64,000 nucleotides of DNA from Takakia lepidozioides. Lineage: Eukaryota; Streptophyta; Takakiopsida; Takakiales; Takakiaceae. The DNA is taken from positions 54,913,053-54,977,052 of the forward strand of contig CM060732.1 in assembly GCA_030704615.1 (NCBI GenBank). Direction: 5' to 3'. Position numbers and translations under genes: made by a program. The notes under the pieces are model-generated. The model was not told the DNA's origin, searched no databases, and was given only the letters and a program-made list of their open reading frames with translations. Position 1 is the stretch's first letter, and each line of letters begins with the position of its first letter. Shown here in pieces: positions 31,991 through 42,399 of the stretch.

Positions 31991-32520
31991 ATTGCCCTAT
32001 AGTTGACTATTTTCATTCTCTTTGTGGTTGATAGTATGCAGGAGGGATCCATTCTGTTTTCATGTTGGAATTTCACCATGTAATGAAGATTTTAAATCAT
32101 TTAATTCACTTTCATTTTAAATAATAATATTAAAAATAATACCATTTAAAAAAAAATTCCAAGGCTGCAATCTCCCTGTTCTTTTAAATATTAAATAAAA
32201 ACTAAAAAATAAAATATGAACATTAAAAATATAAACTATTTCGGAAAACAATCTTGATGACACGTGACATCACTTTTGCTCAAACCAGAACACGTGGCAG
32301 TATACGACACGACATTCTTTATCCATATTTTCACCACGTGTAAAGATCCGTAGTCATATATGCTAGTCATATATTTTGTCTGTGTGCCATATGTCACATC
32401 TCAAGTGCAACAAGTGTCCCGCTAACAACTCTCCATGTAGACATCCCTGTAGTCATATGAGCGAGTCATGTAGTCACCACGTGTGAAATCTGTCATAGCA
32501 CACGTGCCCCTCTTCCTTCA
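31991..32520. other. AT-rich spacer with G-box cluster
   Basis: Runs of AATAAT and AAAAAT from 32120 to 32230, then five CACGTG sites (listed separately) before the PPR relic. No coding region. Confidence 0.5.
32261..32506. promoter_or_regulatory. Five CACGTG (G-box) palindromes in 246 bp
   Basis: CACGTG at 32261, 32291, 32335, 32478 and 32501. Two sit in a shared CACCACGTGT context, so part of the cluster arose by local duplication. Plant bZIP and bHLH factors bind this core. The nearest downstream gene is the PPR relic on the plus strand. Confidence 0.55.
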
Positions 32521-32539
32521 TATCCCTTTTTCTTTCCGC

Positions 32540-32770
32540 CCGCTGCCACCCCCTTTGTACATCGACAGGAAGTACATCACCCATGTTTGTATTTGCAATG
32601 CGTGTGTGATCCTGGCAGCCCTGGAAAAGGGCAAAGAGGTCCATGTTGACATTGTCAAAGCTGGAATCGTACCAGATGTTGTTCTGAACACTGCTCTGAT
32701 GAACATGTATGTGAAATTTGAGAGCATTGAGGATGCAAAGGGAGTGTTGGACAATAGGGTAGTTGCAGCC
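32540..32770 (+). pseudogene. PPR pseudogene, left fragment
   Basis: YITHVCICNACVILAALEKG, EVHVDIVKAGIVPDVVLN and ALMNMYVKFESIEDAKGV are the P, L and S motif stretches of a plant PPR array. The frame breaks off at a MITE insertion (32773). It pairs with 33403-34270 as one interrupted gene. Confidence 0.75.
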
Positions 32771-32772
32771 TA

Positions 32773-33400
32773 CGGTGGACCAAAATGAGACACACCATGA
32801 GTCCCTAAAAGTACATAAAGGGGGATGTGGCGTATCCTCAACCATTGGATTCGCTTCAATTTACGATCTCAAACGTCTATTATTGACCATTAAAGACTTT
32901 ATTTTCAAATCGCGATAGTTCTAGATCACAATAGTTTTTTTTCAAATTTGACCTTGATTTACCCCATGGGTCTACCCTTGGTCTATTTATTTAATGAGGT
33001 AGTGTTGATATTTCAAAGAATTTCATACGTAAAGGACTTTACGAAAATAGTTATTTTGAAGGCTCAAAATAGTACATAAAGTTTATTTTACTTAATATTT
33101 TTTAGTGGGTGTTTTCATTCTAAATTCTTTATCCCTCATAGCACATTTGGTCAAGTCCCTTTTTCTAATTTTTTATGAATCATGCTTTTAAAAAGTCCAT
33201 AACGACATTTTATATGGAGTATAACAAATCTTTATGGACTTGCTCAAAAGTCCATAATTTCTAACTTTTTGCTTTTTTGGTTATGAGACTTGGAATAGGG
33301 GATAGCTTAGTCCTTTTTTACTATCAACATGGAGTATGATAATTCACAACTAATCAAGGTAAAAAAAAAATAGTGTTGTGACAACATTTTTGGTCCACAG
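32773..33400. mobile_element. 628-bp TA-flanked MITE inside the PPR gene
   Basis: Left end CGGTGGACCAAAATG and right end (inverted) CTGTGGACCAAAAATG form imperfect inverted repeats of about 15 bases. TA stands on both outer sides (32771-32772 and 33401-33402). The interior is AT-rich, has no coding potential and repeats AGTCCATAA words. A TA target and short inverted ends fit a Tc1/mariner-type non-autonomous element. PPR coding resumes within a few codons after it. Confidence 0.65.
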
Positions 33401-33402
33401 TA

Positions 33403-34270
33403 TGCAGCTGCCTAATATGACCGAACGAGATGTGGTGTCTTGGACTGCGATGATCACAGCTCATGCACAGCAAGGGCGCGGGATGGAGGCTTTGGCAACC
33501 TATGAGCAAATGATGAGGGAAGGGGTGAAGCCCGACCAGATCATCCCAGGTTAGGTTTGCAAGGTGTGTGCGAGCCTGGCAGCGCTGGATAAGGGCAAGG
33601 AAGTCCATGGGGACATTGTCAAAGCTGGAATTTTACCAGATGTCATCTTGAATAGTACCCTGGTGGACATGTATGCTAAATGTGGGTGCATTGAGGATGC
33701 AAAGGGAATGTTCGACCTAATGGCTGAACGCAATGTGGTGTCTTGGAGCGCAATGATTGCAGGATATGCACAGCATGGGTGCGGGATGGAGGCTTTGGAG
33801 ACCTATGAGCAAATGGTTTGGGAAGGGGTGAAGCCCAACCACATCACCTTTATTTGTGTTTGCAATGCGTGTGCAAGCCTAGCAGCCCTGGAGAAGGGCA
33901 AAGAGGTCCATGGTGATATCATCAAAGCGGGAATTGAACCAGAACACAACAATACCCTCGTGGACATGTATGCCAATTGTGGGTGCATTGAGGATGCAAA
34001 GGGAGTGTTCAATAATATGACTGAAGAAGATGTGGTGTCTTGTAACGCCATGATCGCAGGATATGCACAACTTGGGCGCGGGATGGAGGCTTTGGAGACT
34101 TATGAGCAAATGTTTAGAGAAGGGGTGAAGCCCAACCACATAACGTTTGTTTGCGTTTGCAATTCGTGTGCAAGCCTGGCAGCCCTCGAAAATGGCAAAG
34201 AGGTCCATGGTGCCATCATCAAAGCTGAAATTGTGGGACAACCGCTATCCAAGGTTGTGCCTTTTTCTTA
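33403..34270 (+). pseudogene. PPR pseudogene, right fragment (PLS-type repeats)
   Basis: The frame reads NMTERDVVSWTAMITAHAQQ, a TAG at 33552, then a clean run to 34270. It holds nearly three PLS triplets: ASLAALDKGKEVHGDIVKAG, LVDMYAKCGCIEDAKGMF, RNVVSWSAMIAGYAQHGCGM and EALETYEQMVWEGVKPN recur at about 300-base spacing. PLS PPR proteins bind single-stranded RNA in plastids and mitochondria, often for RNA editing. There is no organelle transit peptide and no E or DYW domain, and the last repeat runs into unrelated sequence (VGQPLSKVVPFS). The MITE and the TAG make it a pseudogene. Confidence 0.85.
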
Positions 34271-34590
34271 ATGTACAATGTGAAGAAGTTTGTCCATCCT
34301 CCATGGATCATGAGACAAGGTCGGGGACAATTGGTGAAGGCACATTCTTGGCCAATGTGTGCAGACATCGATTCTGTAGCCAGGATGACCTTCACATTCA
34401 TGGCAGCATGCTCCGCATATCCCTTGTGCTTTCTCTGTTTTCTGATCGAGCCAAAATCCTGTCGTCATGCAGCAGATTCCTGTGGAGCGGACATGGACAT
34501 TCAGCTTGGCAGTGCCGAGCTTGAGACCCTTGCAAGTGATGGTTATGAAGTCTCCCCAATATCCAGGAAATCGAAGAAGGGTACAAAAGG
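34271..34590 (+). other. Open frame after PPR relic, possible exon
   Basis: A frame starting MYNVKKFVHPPWIMRQGRG runs to a possible donor AAAAG|GTATCA near 34589. It has several Cys and His (CADIDS, CSAYPLCFLCFL, SCRHAADSCG) but no pattern I recognise. It may be chance. Confidence 0.2.
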
Positions 34591-35560
34591 TATCACTTGC
34601 CTTACTTTTTTGCAGTTCTTACACTGTGTACCTTATTATCTTCTTTCTCATGCAAGAAAAATTACACCCAATTTCGCAGAATCCTCATCAACCCCTGAAA
34701 CATTGGAAATTTCTCATTTGTTTCTCGTTTTGTAATTGAATTAGAGAAAGACACAGAGTGAGGGAGCTTAATTTTTTTGTGTGCCTACTCTACCATTCCC
34801 CCAACACCCTCAATTAGGAGGTGATGAAGATGTCTTAAGTGGTGTTTGCATGCAGGCCTATCACTAAGAATATAAGGGATTTCTCTCGATGTCATGTCAT
34901 ATCCTCCCCAATTGTGGGGCAACAGGTTTCCAAAGGTGAGGCTTTGTTCATTGTTACCCAATCTTCTTTCAGTCCAAGGGAAAGCAGAACAGAGATTTTT
35001 CTGGGTGGAGCAGGCAAGTTGCAGTGATCGATAGTAACTAACATTTGTTACCATGCCACTTGTTAGGAGGCAGTAATGCCAAAATCATTATGTTCAAAAT
35101 GAGTCTTGTTGTTTGAAGCGATGATTGTAGAGCTTGGTGGTTGTAGCCTGCTTTATATGTGGTTGTGGTTGAAGCTACGGGTCCTCTGCTGCCCAGTCGT
35201 GCTTTCCTCAGAAAACTTGAATATTGCCAGATTTTGCACCTGAGCGCAGGAAGGAGGTACGTTAGATTGAGCACCCTCCGTGGGTATAAGATGGAGCACA
35301 GCCAGGTGATGGTTCAATATTCGACATGTAGTCAATGGAGCTCAGGGGAGCAAAAACCACATGTACTTTTATGATGATCCTAGGCTGAAAGATACCCACT
35401 TGCAAGGATTGTATTGGTCCAGTCTATCCTCAAGTAGGTGACTGATAGTCTGTCATCAGATAAGAAGCATGTCCTTGTCAAGAGGTCTTTCGTACGGAGT
35501 GTAGTCTGATATATTTTGTCATTTCAGAGTCCGGGCTCTGTTCAACTCCATGTAGCCATG
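34591..35560. other. Intergenic, no gene seen
   Basis: Short frames only on both strands. Confidence 0.4.
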
Positions 35561-35575
35561 TTTGTAAATATATTC

Positions 35576-35945
35576 CTTCATGCTCTTCAAGTTAGGGTAG
35601 CCATCTAGGTGATATAAATGTTCAACCACTATGATGTGGCTTTCATAGTGCGACATTTGAGCTTGAGTGTATAGGTTGAAGGTGTTGGTTCTTGTTGTGT
35701 AATGACCCACAGTGTAGATTTTGTGGAGAAGAACTTCTATCCAGATGATCCCGTACTTGCCAAGTGCCTCCTCAATAATAGAGTTGTCATAGTGGTAGCT
35801 TTGACACTTCTAAATCAATTCCTATACGCTCTTCAAAGTTAGGGTAGCCTTGGTTGATAATGTTCAATCACTGTGATCTGGCCTTCATAACACAACATCT
35901 GAGCTTGAGTGTACAGGACGAAGGTATTGGTTCTTGTTGTGCAGA
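35576..35945. repeat. Direct duplication of about 125 bp
   Basis: 35576-35702 and 35826-35944 are diverged direct copies. Shared words: CTCTTCAA(A)GTTAGGGTAGCC, TTTGAGCTTGAGTGTA and GGTTCTTGTTGTG. Non-coding. Confidence 0.65.
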
Positions 35946-37854
35946 GTTAAGAATATATTCCACAAGAATACATGCCTGTCTCTCCTTAATGAACATTTAG
36001 TACATGGCCAATCAAAGATAAAACAGGGGGAAAGCACTCCTGACTTCAGTGAGAGATTTGAAAAGATAGTGAAAAATCCCGTGGATCTCATAATACAGAG
36101 GGCAATAAAGTGGACAAGTCTGTCTTTAATGGAGTTGGAATTGCAGAAATAAAATCATAGGCCATAATACATGAGGACTTGTTAGAAACTGGTCCACAAA
36201 ATGAAGGTGGGAAGCCCTGTGCTTAATTGTGCAAGTTACTCATCAGTTGGAGCGTTCTGTAGACTCAGAAGCACTGTAGAACTGAACAGTCAGGGACCTG
36301 AGAGGTCAGGGAACTCCAATAGTCAGACAAACTCAACAGTTGGCTGGAAGCAAGTGACCCGGGCTGTGGTCTAGCCATCTGAATAGGTTCGAGCTCATAC
36401 GGTTCGAGCCCATACGAACCAAGGACGAGATGAGAAGGATATAGCAAAGCGGAAGAGGAGAGCAAAGCTTTTGGTTACAAAGGAAACATCCATATATTAG
36501 TCTGCAGTTTGTATATTCTCTCGGATTCCCATAAATCGCAAATAGGCTCATTCCAAAGGCCCTGCTGGCAAAAGATATCCGGCTATGGTGAGATATCTCA
36601 AACACGCTTTCTATGCTAGAGCTATGCTTATCAATTAGACTAGAAGCTGGGTGGATAACCTTCAGTGGAATCTTTGGCTCTGCTCAGGCTGTGTGCATGA
36701 GGCTCCGGCTTGTTCTCAACATTGTTCTCTGGGAGCATCTATACCAGAAACTCAACTGAAAGGAAGGAGTGCTACCGGTCAGACAGTGCTCTGAGGCCAG
36801 TCGTATTGACGAGCCCACCAAACCCTTCCACCAAACCCTTCCATCCATGATAATTCATGAGATAATAATGGAATGTAGAGCTCCACAATCACCCAAGCAG
36901 GCAAGAGCTACATCCGGCCACATCAACAAACACTGCACAACAAATCCGCCACTCTCTTGTTTTGAAATTGGCTCCAGTCTGCATTTTCGTTCGGGCCTCA
37001 TGTCTGTAGGCTTCCCGGAGAGAGCCAACCCCGAAAGGAAAAGGGCGGTAGCCACACAAGGTGAAGTGGCTCTGATTCACCGGCTTCGGCAGGTGTCTTC
37101 TCTCTCTCTCTCTCTCTTTTCCCAGGAGTTCACATGTTTTTAACCATGTGTAAAGGCCAGCCTAGGGGGGGCCTCCCGCCATGTGAGAAACCAGTGCTTA
37201 TCTTCTGCCAGGGGAGCGTACAAAAACTAAATACCCGGTGGTTACGTTCTTGTGGTGGCTGTGTTAAGCCTCATGGCCTCTGAAGGTCGCGTCTTTCCCC
37301 TTTTTCATTTACTCAATATAGCTTCAGGGTTTCTTTCACCTTCCACCTAAAAAGAACAGAAATGAAAATCTGAACACATTGCTACTCACAGATGGGTCTT
37401 CTAGCTTGTGCCAAGGTACAATTGTGAGGCAACTCTGATGTACAAAGAATCTTGCTGACAAAATAAGGGACAAAAAGGAGGGCCATCACAGACAAGCTGG
37501 GAGAGAACTCCCAATTCAACCATGGCCTGGAGTTGGGAGTTGTTTGCTTAGTCAGCATAAAAGAGCAGGGGTGAAAAACTCCATGTCGAGTTTCAAGTTG
37601 TCCGCAGCATACAACTGGTGTGTAAAGACAAGAATGACTGGAGTACTTGACTCGAGGACACACAATTGCTAAAACTCCAATGAAAGGAGGCCATACTTCA
37701 TCTTTAGTCTGCAATACAGGATCCTCCGTGGGAATCCGCTGGTATGAAAACCAACTACCACCAGCATTCCAGATAGGAAAAATAAAAAGCAGCTGCCCAA
37801 CTACCTCACAGGCTTTGTACCAAGGAAGGATACACCATGATCGTACCTTACAGA
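35946..37854. other. Intergenic with (TC)n run
   Basis: A TC dinucleotide run lies at about 37098-37120. No gene is supported. The long minus-strand open frame 38149-37382 is discussed under rejected items. Confidence 0.4.
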
Positions 37855-37970
37855 CACTTGTGCCGCTCACTACAAGCCCAGCCCAACCATGCAACCATCT
37901 CATCTCCATAACCCCTGAAAAAACTGCTTCTCCAAGTCCTCTAGAAGCCCCCTTGTCCAGGGAGGCCATA
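37855..37970 (-). pseudogene. Decayed duplicate of the last RSRC2-like exon
   Basis: This stretch aligns with 38177-38290 in the same orientation: CTACAAGCC(C/A)AGCCCAAC, CATCTC(A/G)TCTCC and GAAAAAACTGCTTCTCC versus GTGAACTGCTTCTCT. On the minus strand the conserved ending RRRDGRTVGLGL has become MRWLHGWAGL. It cannot serve as a functional last exon. Confidence 0.65.
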
Positions 37971-38190
37971 GACAAAGTCTCTGGGGGAATGCCAACCATC
38001 CACTTGACTTCCTTGCAGGCACAAAATGAGAAGAGGCACAATGCAAGGCCCCATTGTTGCCATCTCTCTGCCGCAGAAGTCACTTTGCAAAGTGCTAGGA
38101 TATGTCTTACTACATTCATACCCTCGCAGGTATTGGGATATGGGGACATATCTCCAGAGCTTAAAAGTTGCTGTGCTGTTGTGCCTCTGA

Positions 38191-41100
38191 CTACAAGCCA
38201 AGCCCAACGGTGCGACCATCTCGTCTCCTCAAGCCCTCCGTGAACTGCTTCTCTAGGTCCTCTTGAAGTTCTCTTTGTTTCTCTTCGGTAAATATGGCAG
38301 TTCCTTCGGGTGGTGGTGGAACCTCCCCTTCTTTGAGGTCGCCCTTCACGCCCTGCAAAGGGCCATTGGCAGCATAGGACACTCAGACTCTGTGGACGTG
38401 TTAGCGATATGATGGAACAACTTCAGACACATTGAACGCCAAAGAACACACAACACCAGATAGATGGTGATCCAGAGGGTGATTCACATTTGCTTACAAT
38501 ATAATGAGGTACAACATTATGGACCAAATACCTCACTGCTCACTACTTTAGAAAAGACCACTCTACTGTGATCTCGTGGGCTGCAATCCAAGGAATCAAT
38601 ATGGAAACTTTTGGCCTTGTACTTGTAACCATTTTCACTGCCATTTTCTTTCAAGCCACAGAGACTAGTGCTGAATGTGACAGAGCACTGATACAAATAG
38701 ACACAAAGCAAGTGAAATAGGAATTACCATGAGCTTATGAAATTTTTCTTGCCGGTCGCGATCAGAGAAATGGACCGTATCCCACCGATTAGTTCCTGCT
38801 GCTGCCACAACTGGCTCCTGCTTGTCAATGGACACACAAGTAAAGATTCATAGGCATAGTTACTAACACAACAGATTCGATGTAACATACACTACACAAG
38901 TCCAAAGCTTTCCTACCACCGATTATCTTCTGGCAAGTGCTGATGTCATGGCTCATTATTGCACACAAGCACCGATCAATCCAACACAAGTCTACCCTCA
39001 TGTGACCTCATGGTTTTTAAGCCCATGATTGATTTCCAAGGAAAACTAGAATAAATCAAGGAAGCATGACTGACCCTTTAGCCGAATTGCAAAGACAGGG
39101 TTCTTTATACCGTTGAAGGTTCCAGGGTCTTCCCAAGCCCTTCCCCAACAGCTTTGCTGCTAGAGGTACTCTGCTAATCTACAAACTCAATGAGGGGATC
39201 CCAGAAATGAATCCTATCAATGCTAATTCTAGAGGTAGATGTACCTGTTCAACTGCAGCCTTCTTGCTTCCCCACAGAAGCTTCTTTTTATGGTCTGCAG
39301 ACAGGAATCCAGCTAATCCCAAATTCCTGTCAACTGCAGAGCACATTTGTGATACTTATTGTGAATGACTCATCCCCCCTTACACTAGCATGATCTTATT
39401 TGAATACAAGATTCTCGACAGCCACCGCCTACGGTCCAAGGAGGAATTTCCATGCAAACACTAGATACTGCACACTATTGATAAAAGCATAGTTATGACT
39501 GCATCTAGATCAGGTCAATGACTAACTTGAACAATGAGGAGGAACCTCCCTTCAAGCTCCCACTATCAGTCACATCCTGGTCAGCAGCCATAAAAGCACA
39601 CAAGAAAACACTACTGTTCTTACCTCACCTTTGAGTTATGAATATGTGAACCTTATCAAATGATCTACTCTGAAGACAAAATGCCAGAATCTCTTTGGCT
39701 TGCTGTCAATTTCCTGTCCTCGCTACCACCAGCATGAGCAAAGTTAAGAACCAGATGACAGGGCTTAAAGATCAATATTGCAACGGAACCGAGGATCCCA
39801 AAATAGAAGCAAATTTTTTAGCACTCACCCAGCTCTGCTGCCCTCATGGCTGCAAGTTTGGCAGCATTGAGATCATTTGCCACTTCTGCTGACATAGAAT
39901 GCCCTGATGATGGCTCTGGCCCCCACTTTGAACTCTTTGCAGGTTTTCCATCTGGAGCAACAGATGCTTTAGTTTCTTGCCCTTGCAATGAATCTGAGTG
40001 AACCCCTGATGAAGCAGCTGGTGGTAAGGCACCTGGAGTAGCCACACCTTCAGCAGGCTCCCCCACAACAGCATGACTCTCTTCTTTAGTATCTTCTATG
40101 TCCACAGCCATCTCCGATGCAACTTTGTGTTGCCTCTTAACCTCTGATGCCAAACCACCATGCATATCCGAACGTTTTTCAAAGTCAATGTGACTGTCTT
40201 TCTCAGTATCTTTCCTTGCAGCACCTTCACTCACCTTGACAGAGCTTACCAATGACTTCATCTTGCCAGGTGCTACAAGGCTAGCCAGATTATTATCATT
40301 CTGAACAGGAATCTGGTCCCAGCCACTTGTTCCCCCCAAACGAGAACCTTTCTCTCTCCCTCCTCGTTCCCTATCTCCACTCCCCTTCTCAAGTCTCTCT
40401 CTCTCCCCTTTTTCCCTTCGCCTCTCCTTCTCACCTCTATCCTGGTCCCCTCCGTCCCTTTCCCCTCTATCTTTATCACGCTGCGCAAAGCCTTCAAGCT
40501 CGGCATTGGCCTTGCTCCCTTCACTCTCGAATTCATGTCGGTGGCTGGGCCTTTTCATCTCCTGGGCTGCACCTTCCTCATCTCTGCTGTCCCTTGGCCG
40601 CATACGTCTCTTGTCCCTGTCTCTATGATGATCATGATCCTTGAAATCATCTCTCTCAGAATGTCGGTCGCATCTTACTTCCTCTCTTTCTTTCTGCCTT
40701 TCTCGCTCTTTGATTTCTTCTCTACCTCTGTACCGGTCAGCTCCCCTATACTCATCCCTGTCCCTGTGCCTGTCCCGCTCTATCTCGTCTTCTCTATCTT
40801 TCGACTGCTCATGATCTTTAAGACTCGACCTATCCCTGTCTCTACTCCTGCCCCTCTCCCTCTCCTTTTCCCTTTCTCTCCCCTTTAGCATATCAATATC
40901 CCTCTCCATTTTTGCCTCTCTGCCTCCCACTCTGGTATTATTTCTCTCCCTCTCTCTCTCTCTTTCCCGGTCTCTTTCTCGATCTCTATCCTTCTCCTTC
41001 TCTTTTTCCCTGCCTCTGTCAATATCTTTGTCACGAAAGCCTCTGTCTTGGCTTGGTCGATCATTCCAAGCCACCCTATCAGACTCTCCAGCTCGCCTGA

Positions 41101-42354
41101 AATGGTCATGTCGTGCACCAGCAGCATAGGACTCCCAATTCGAATGCATGGAGTGGTTATGTTCCCTGCGGTCACCCGATCCAGCATATGCTCTTCTGTT
41201 CGGATCATGATCATCAGCCTTGCTATTGCGATGATGATGATTAAGAGTATAGGAGTGCGATTCTGAAGGTCGTTCAAAGCGAAATTCTGAAGTTGGACCC
41301 TTCTGCCCCCTCCGGCTTGGAACATCTCCTTCTCTGTAAACCTCCCTCTCTGAATCAGTTTTCCTTCCTTTCTTGGATTGGTCCAAGCCCTTCAAGCTTC
41401 CATCCCCGTGGTTTGGTGAGTGCGAAAGACTCCGGTCACGCTTCCCAGTACCTATGACAATGTGTTGACACAATGCGTGTCAGTGTAGAGAGAAGGAATT
41501 TTACATGCCTAAAGAGACCAAGGACAAGGACATGGACTTCAATAGCATGTCACACAGAATACCTCGGGAAATCCCATTCCAAAGACAGATATCTTCTCCT
41601 TTATAAAGAGCCCAACAATTAGGGAAACAGAAACAGCAATAAAGCACCATCCTCGAGAACTTTACTACTAGTCAACAGTTACGGGTCAAGTACTCATGAA
41701 GGATCCCTAGGCACACAAGGCAAGAATCCAAGGTCTGCATTTCCTGAAACAGCAAATGGTTCTGAGCAAAATCGAAAACGTAGGCTTCACAAACGTTTGG
41801 CAAACTATCATTTCAGTGTTGTCGATGTATGAAGATAGAGATATTTTACCACCACGTGGCTGACAAGCACTCCTGACCTTCAGATCCTTCTCGTCTGTGT
41901 TACATACTTATCCTAAATGATTGAGCCTGTTGAACTCTGAACTCACACTGGCTGGGTAACAGAAAACGAGGTCCCATCAACCATCTTTTGCAAAGTGTTT
42001 AAAACAGCTAGCTTCTTGAAGAAGAAACTGAGAAAGACTGATCCATTGATTGGTAGTATGCAATCATTTTCGTTTCACTTCATAAGGCAAATGGACTCAG
42101 AGACCATTGACGCTTCTCGAAAACCCTGAAACAACCCAACGGTACAAGCTTAAGTATGACTCTCCTATGTATTGGGGAATCACGAGAGCACCAAAAATAG
42201 AAGAAAGGCTACCTGTCGGGGGAGGCGAAGGAGACTCTGACACGGTCCGGGAGCGACAGCGATAGTTGCGATGGGAGGCATCATGAGCAGGCTTACGAAA
42301 TGAGGTCCTCTGACCCGCGGCCTCCTGTGACCACCCTCCTAACCCGCCCTCCAT
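38191..42354 (-). CDS. RSRC2: RSRC2-like Arg/Ser-rich protein with C-terminal SMAP domain
   Basis: Five exons fit with consistent phases: 42354-42213, 41451-39829, 39333-39245, 38817-38728 and 38352-38191 (701 aa). Exon 1 has SFRKPAHDASHRNYRCRSRT. Exon 2 is a long Arg/Asp/Glu/Ser-rich low-complexity region (DRERDRERERERE) and ends in SAEVANDLNAAKLAAMRAAE. Exon 3 has SADHKKKLLWGSKKAA, exon 4 RWDTVHFSDRDRQEKFHKLM, exon 5 GVKGDLKEG and the end LEKQFTEGLRRRDGRTVGLG. These are the conserved blocks of plant RSRC2-like proteins, which are nuclear and linked to splicing. The last exon ends in TAG straight after the conserved GLGL, so TAG is a real stop in this genome. An upstream ATG at 42390 is also in frame, so the start is the least certain part. 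It looks intact. Confidence 0.88.
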
Positions 42355-42399
42355 AGGGCCCAGACTGGTCACAAACACAGGCACCGGCACAGTCTCTCT

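Noticed and set aside
30763-33402. MITE end as the right end of the second piggyBac copy
   Set aside because: Its ends (GTGGACC) and TA target do not match the CCCTTAA ends and TTAA target of the piggyBac elements.
37382-38149. A 255-codon minus-strand open frame
   Set aside because: It overlaps the decayed duplicate of the RSRC2-like last exon, shows no domain and has the mixed composition of a chance frame.
40327-41266. Plus-strand Ser/Leu/Pro-rich frames
   Set aside because: They are the antisense reading of the Arg/Asp/Glu-rich exon of the RSRC2-like gene.
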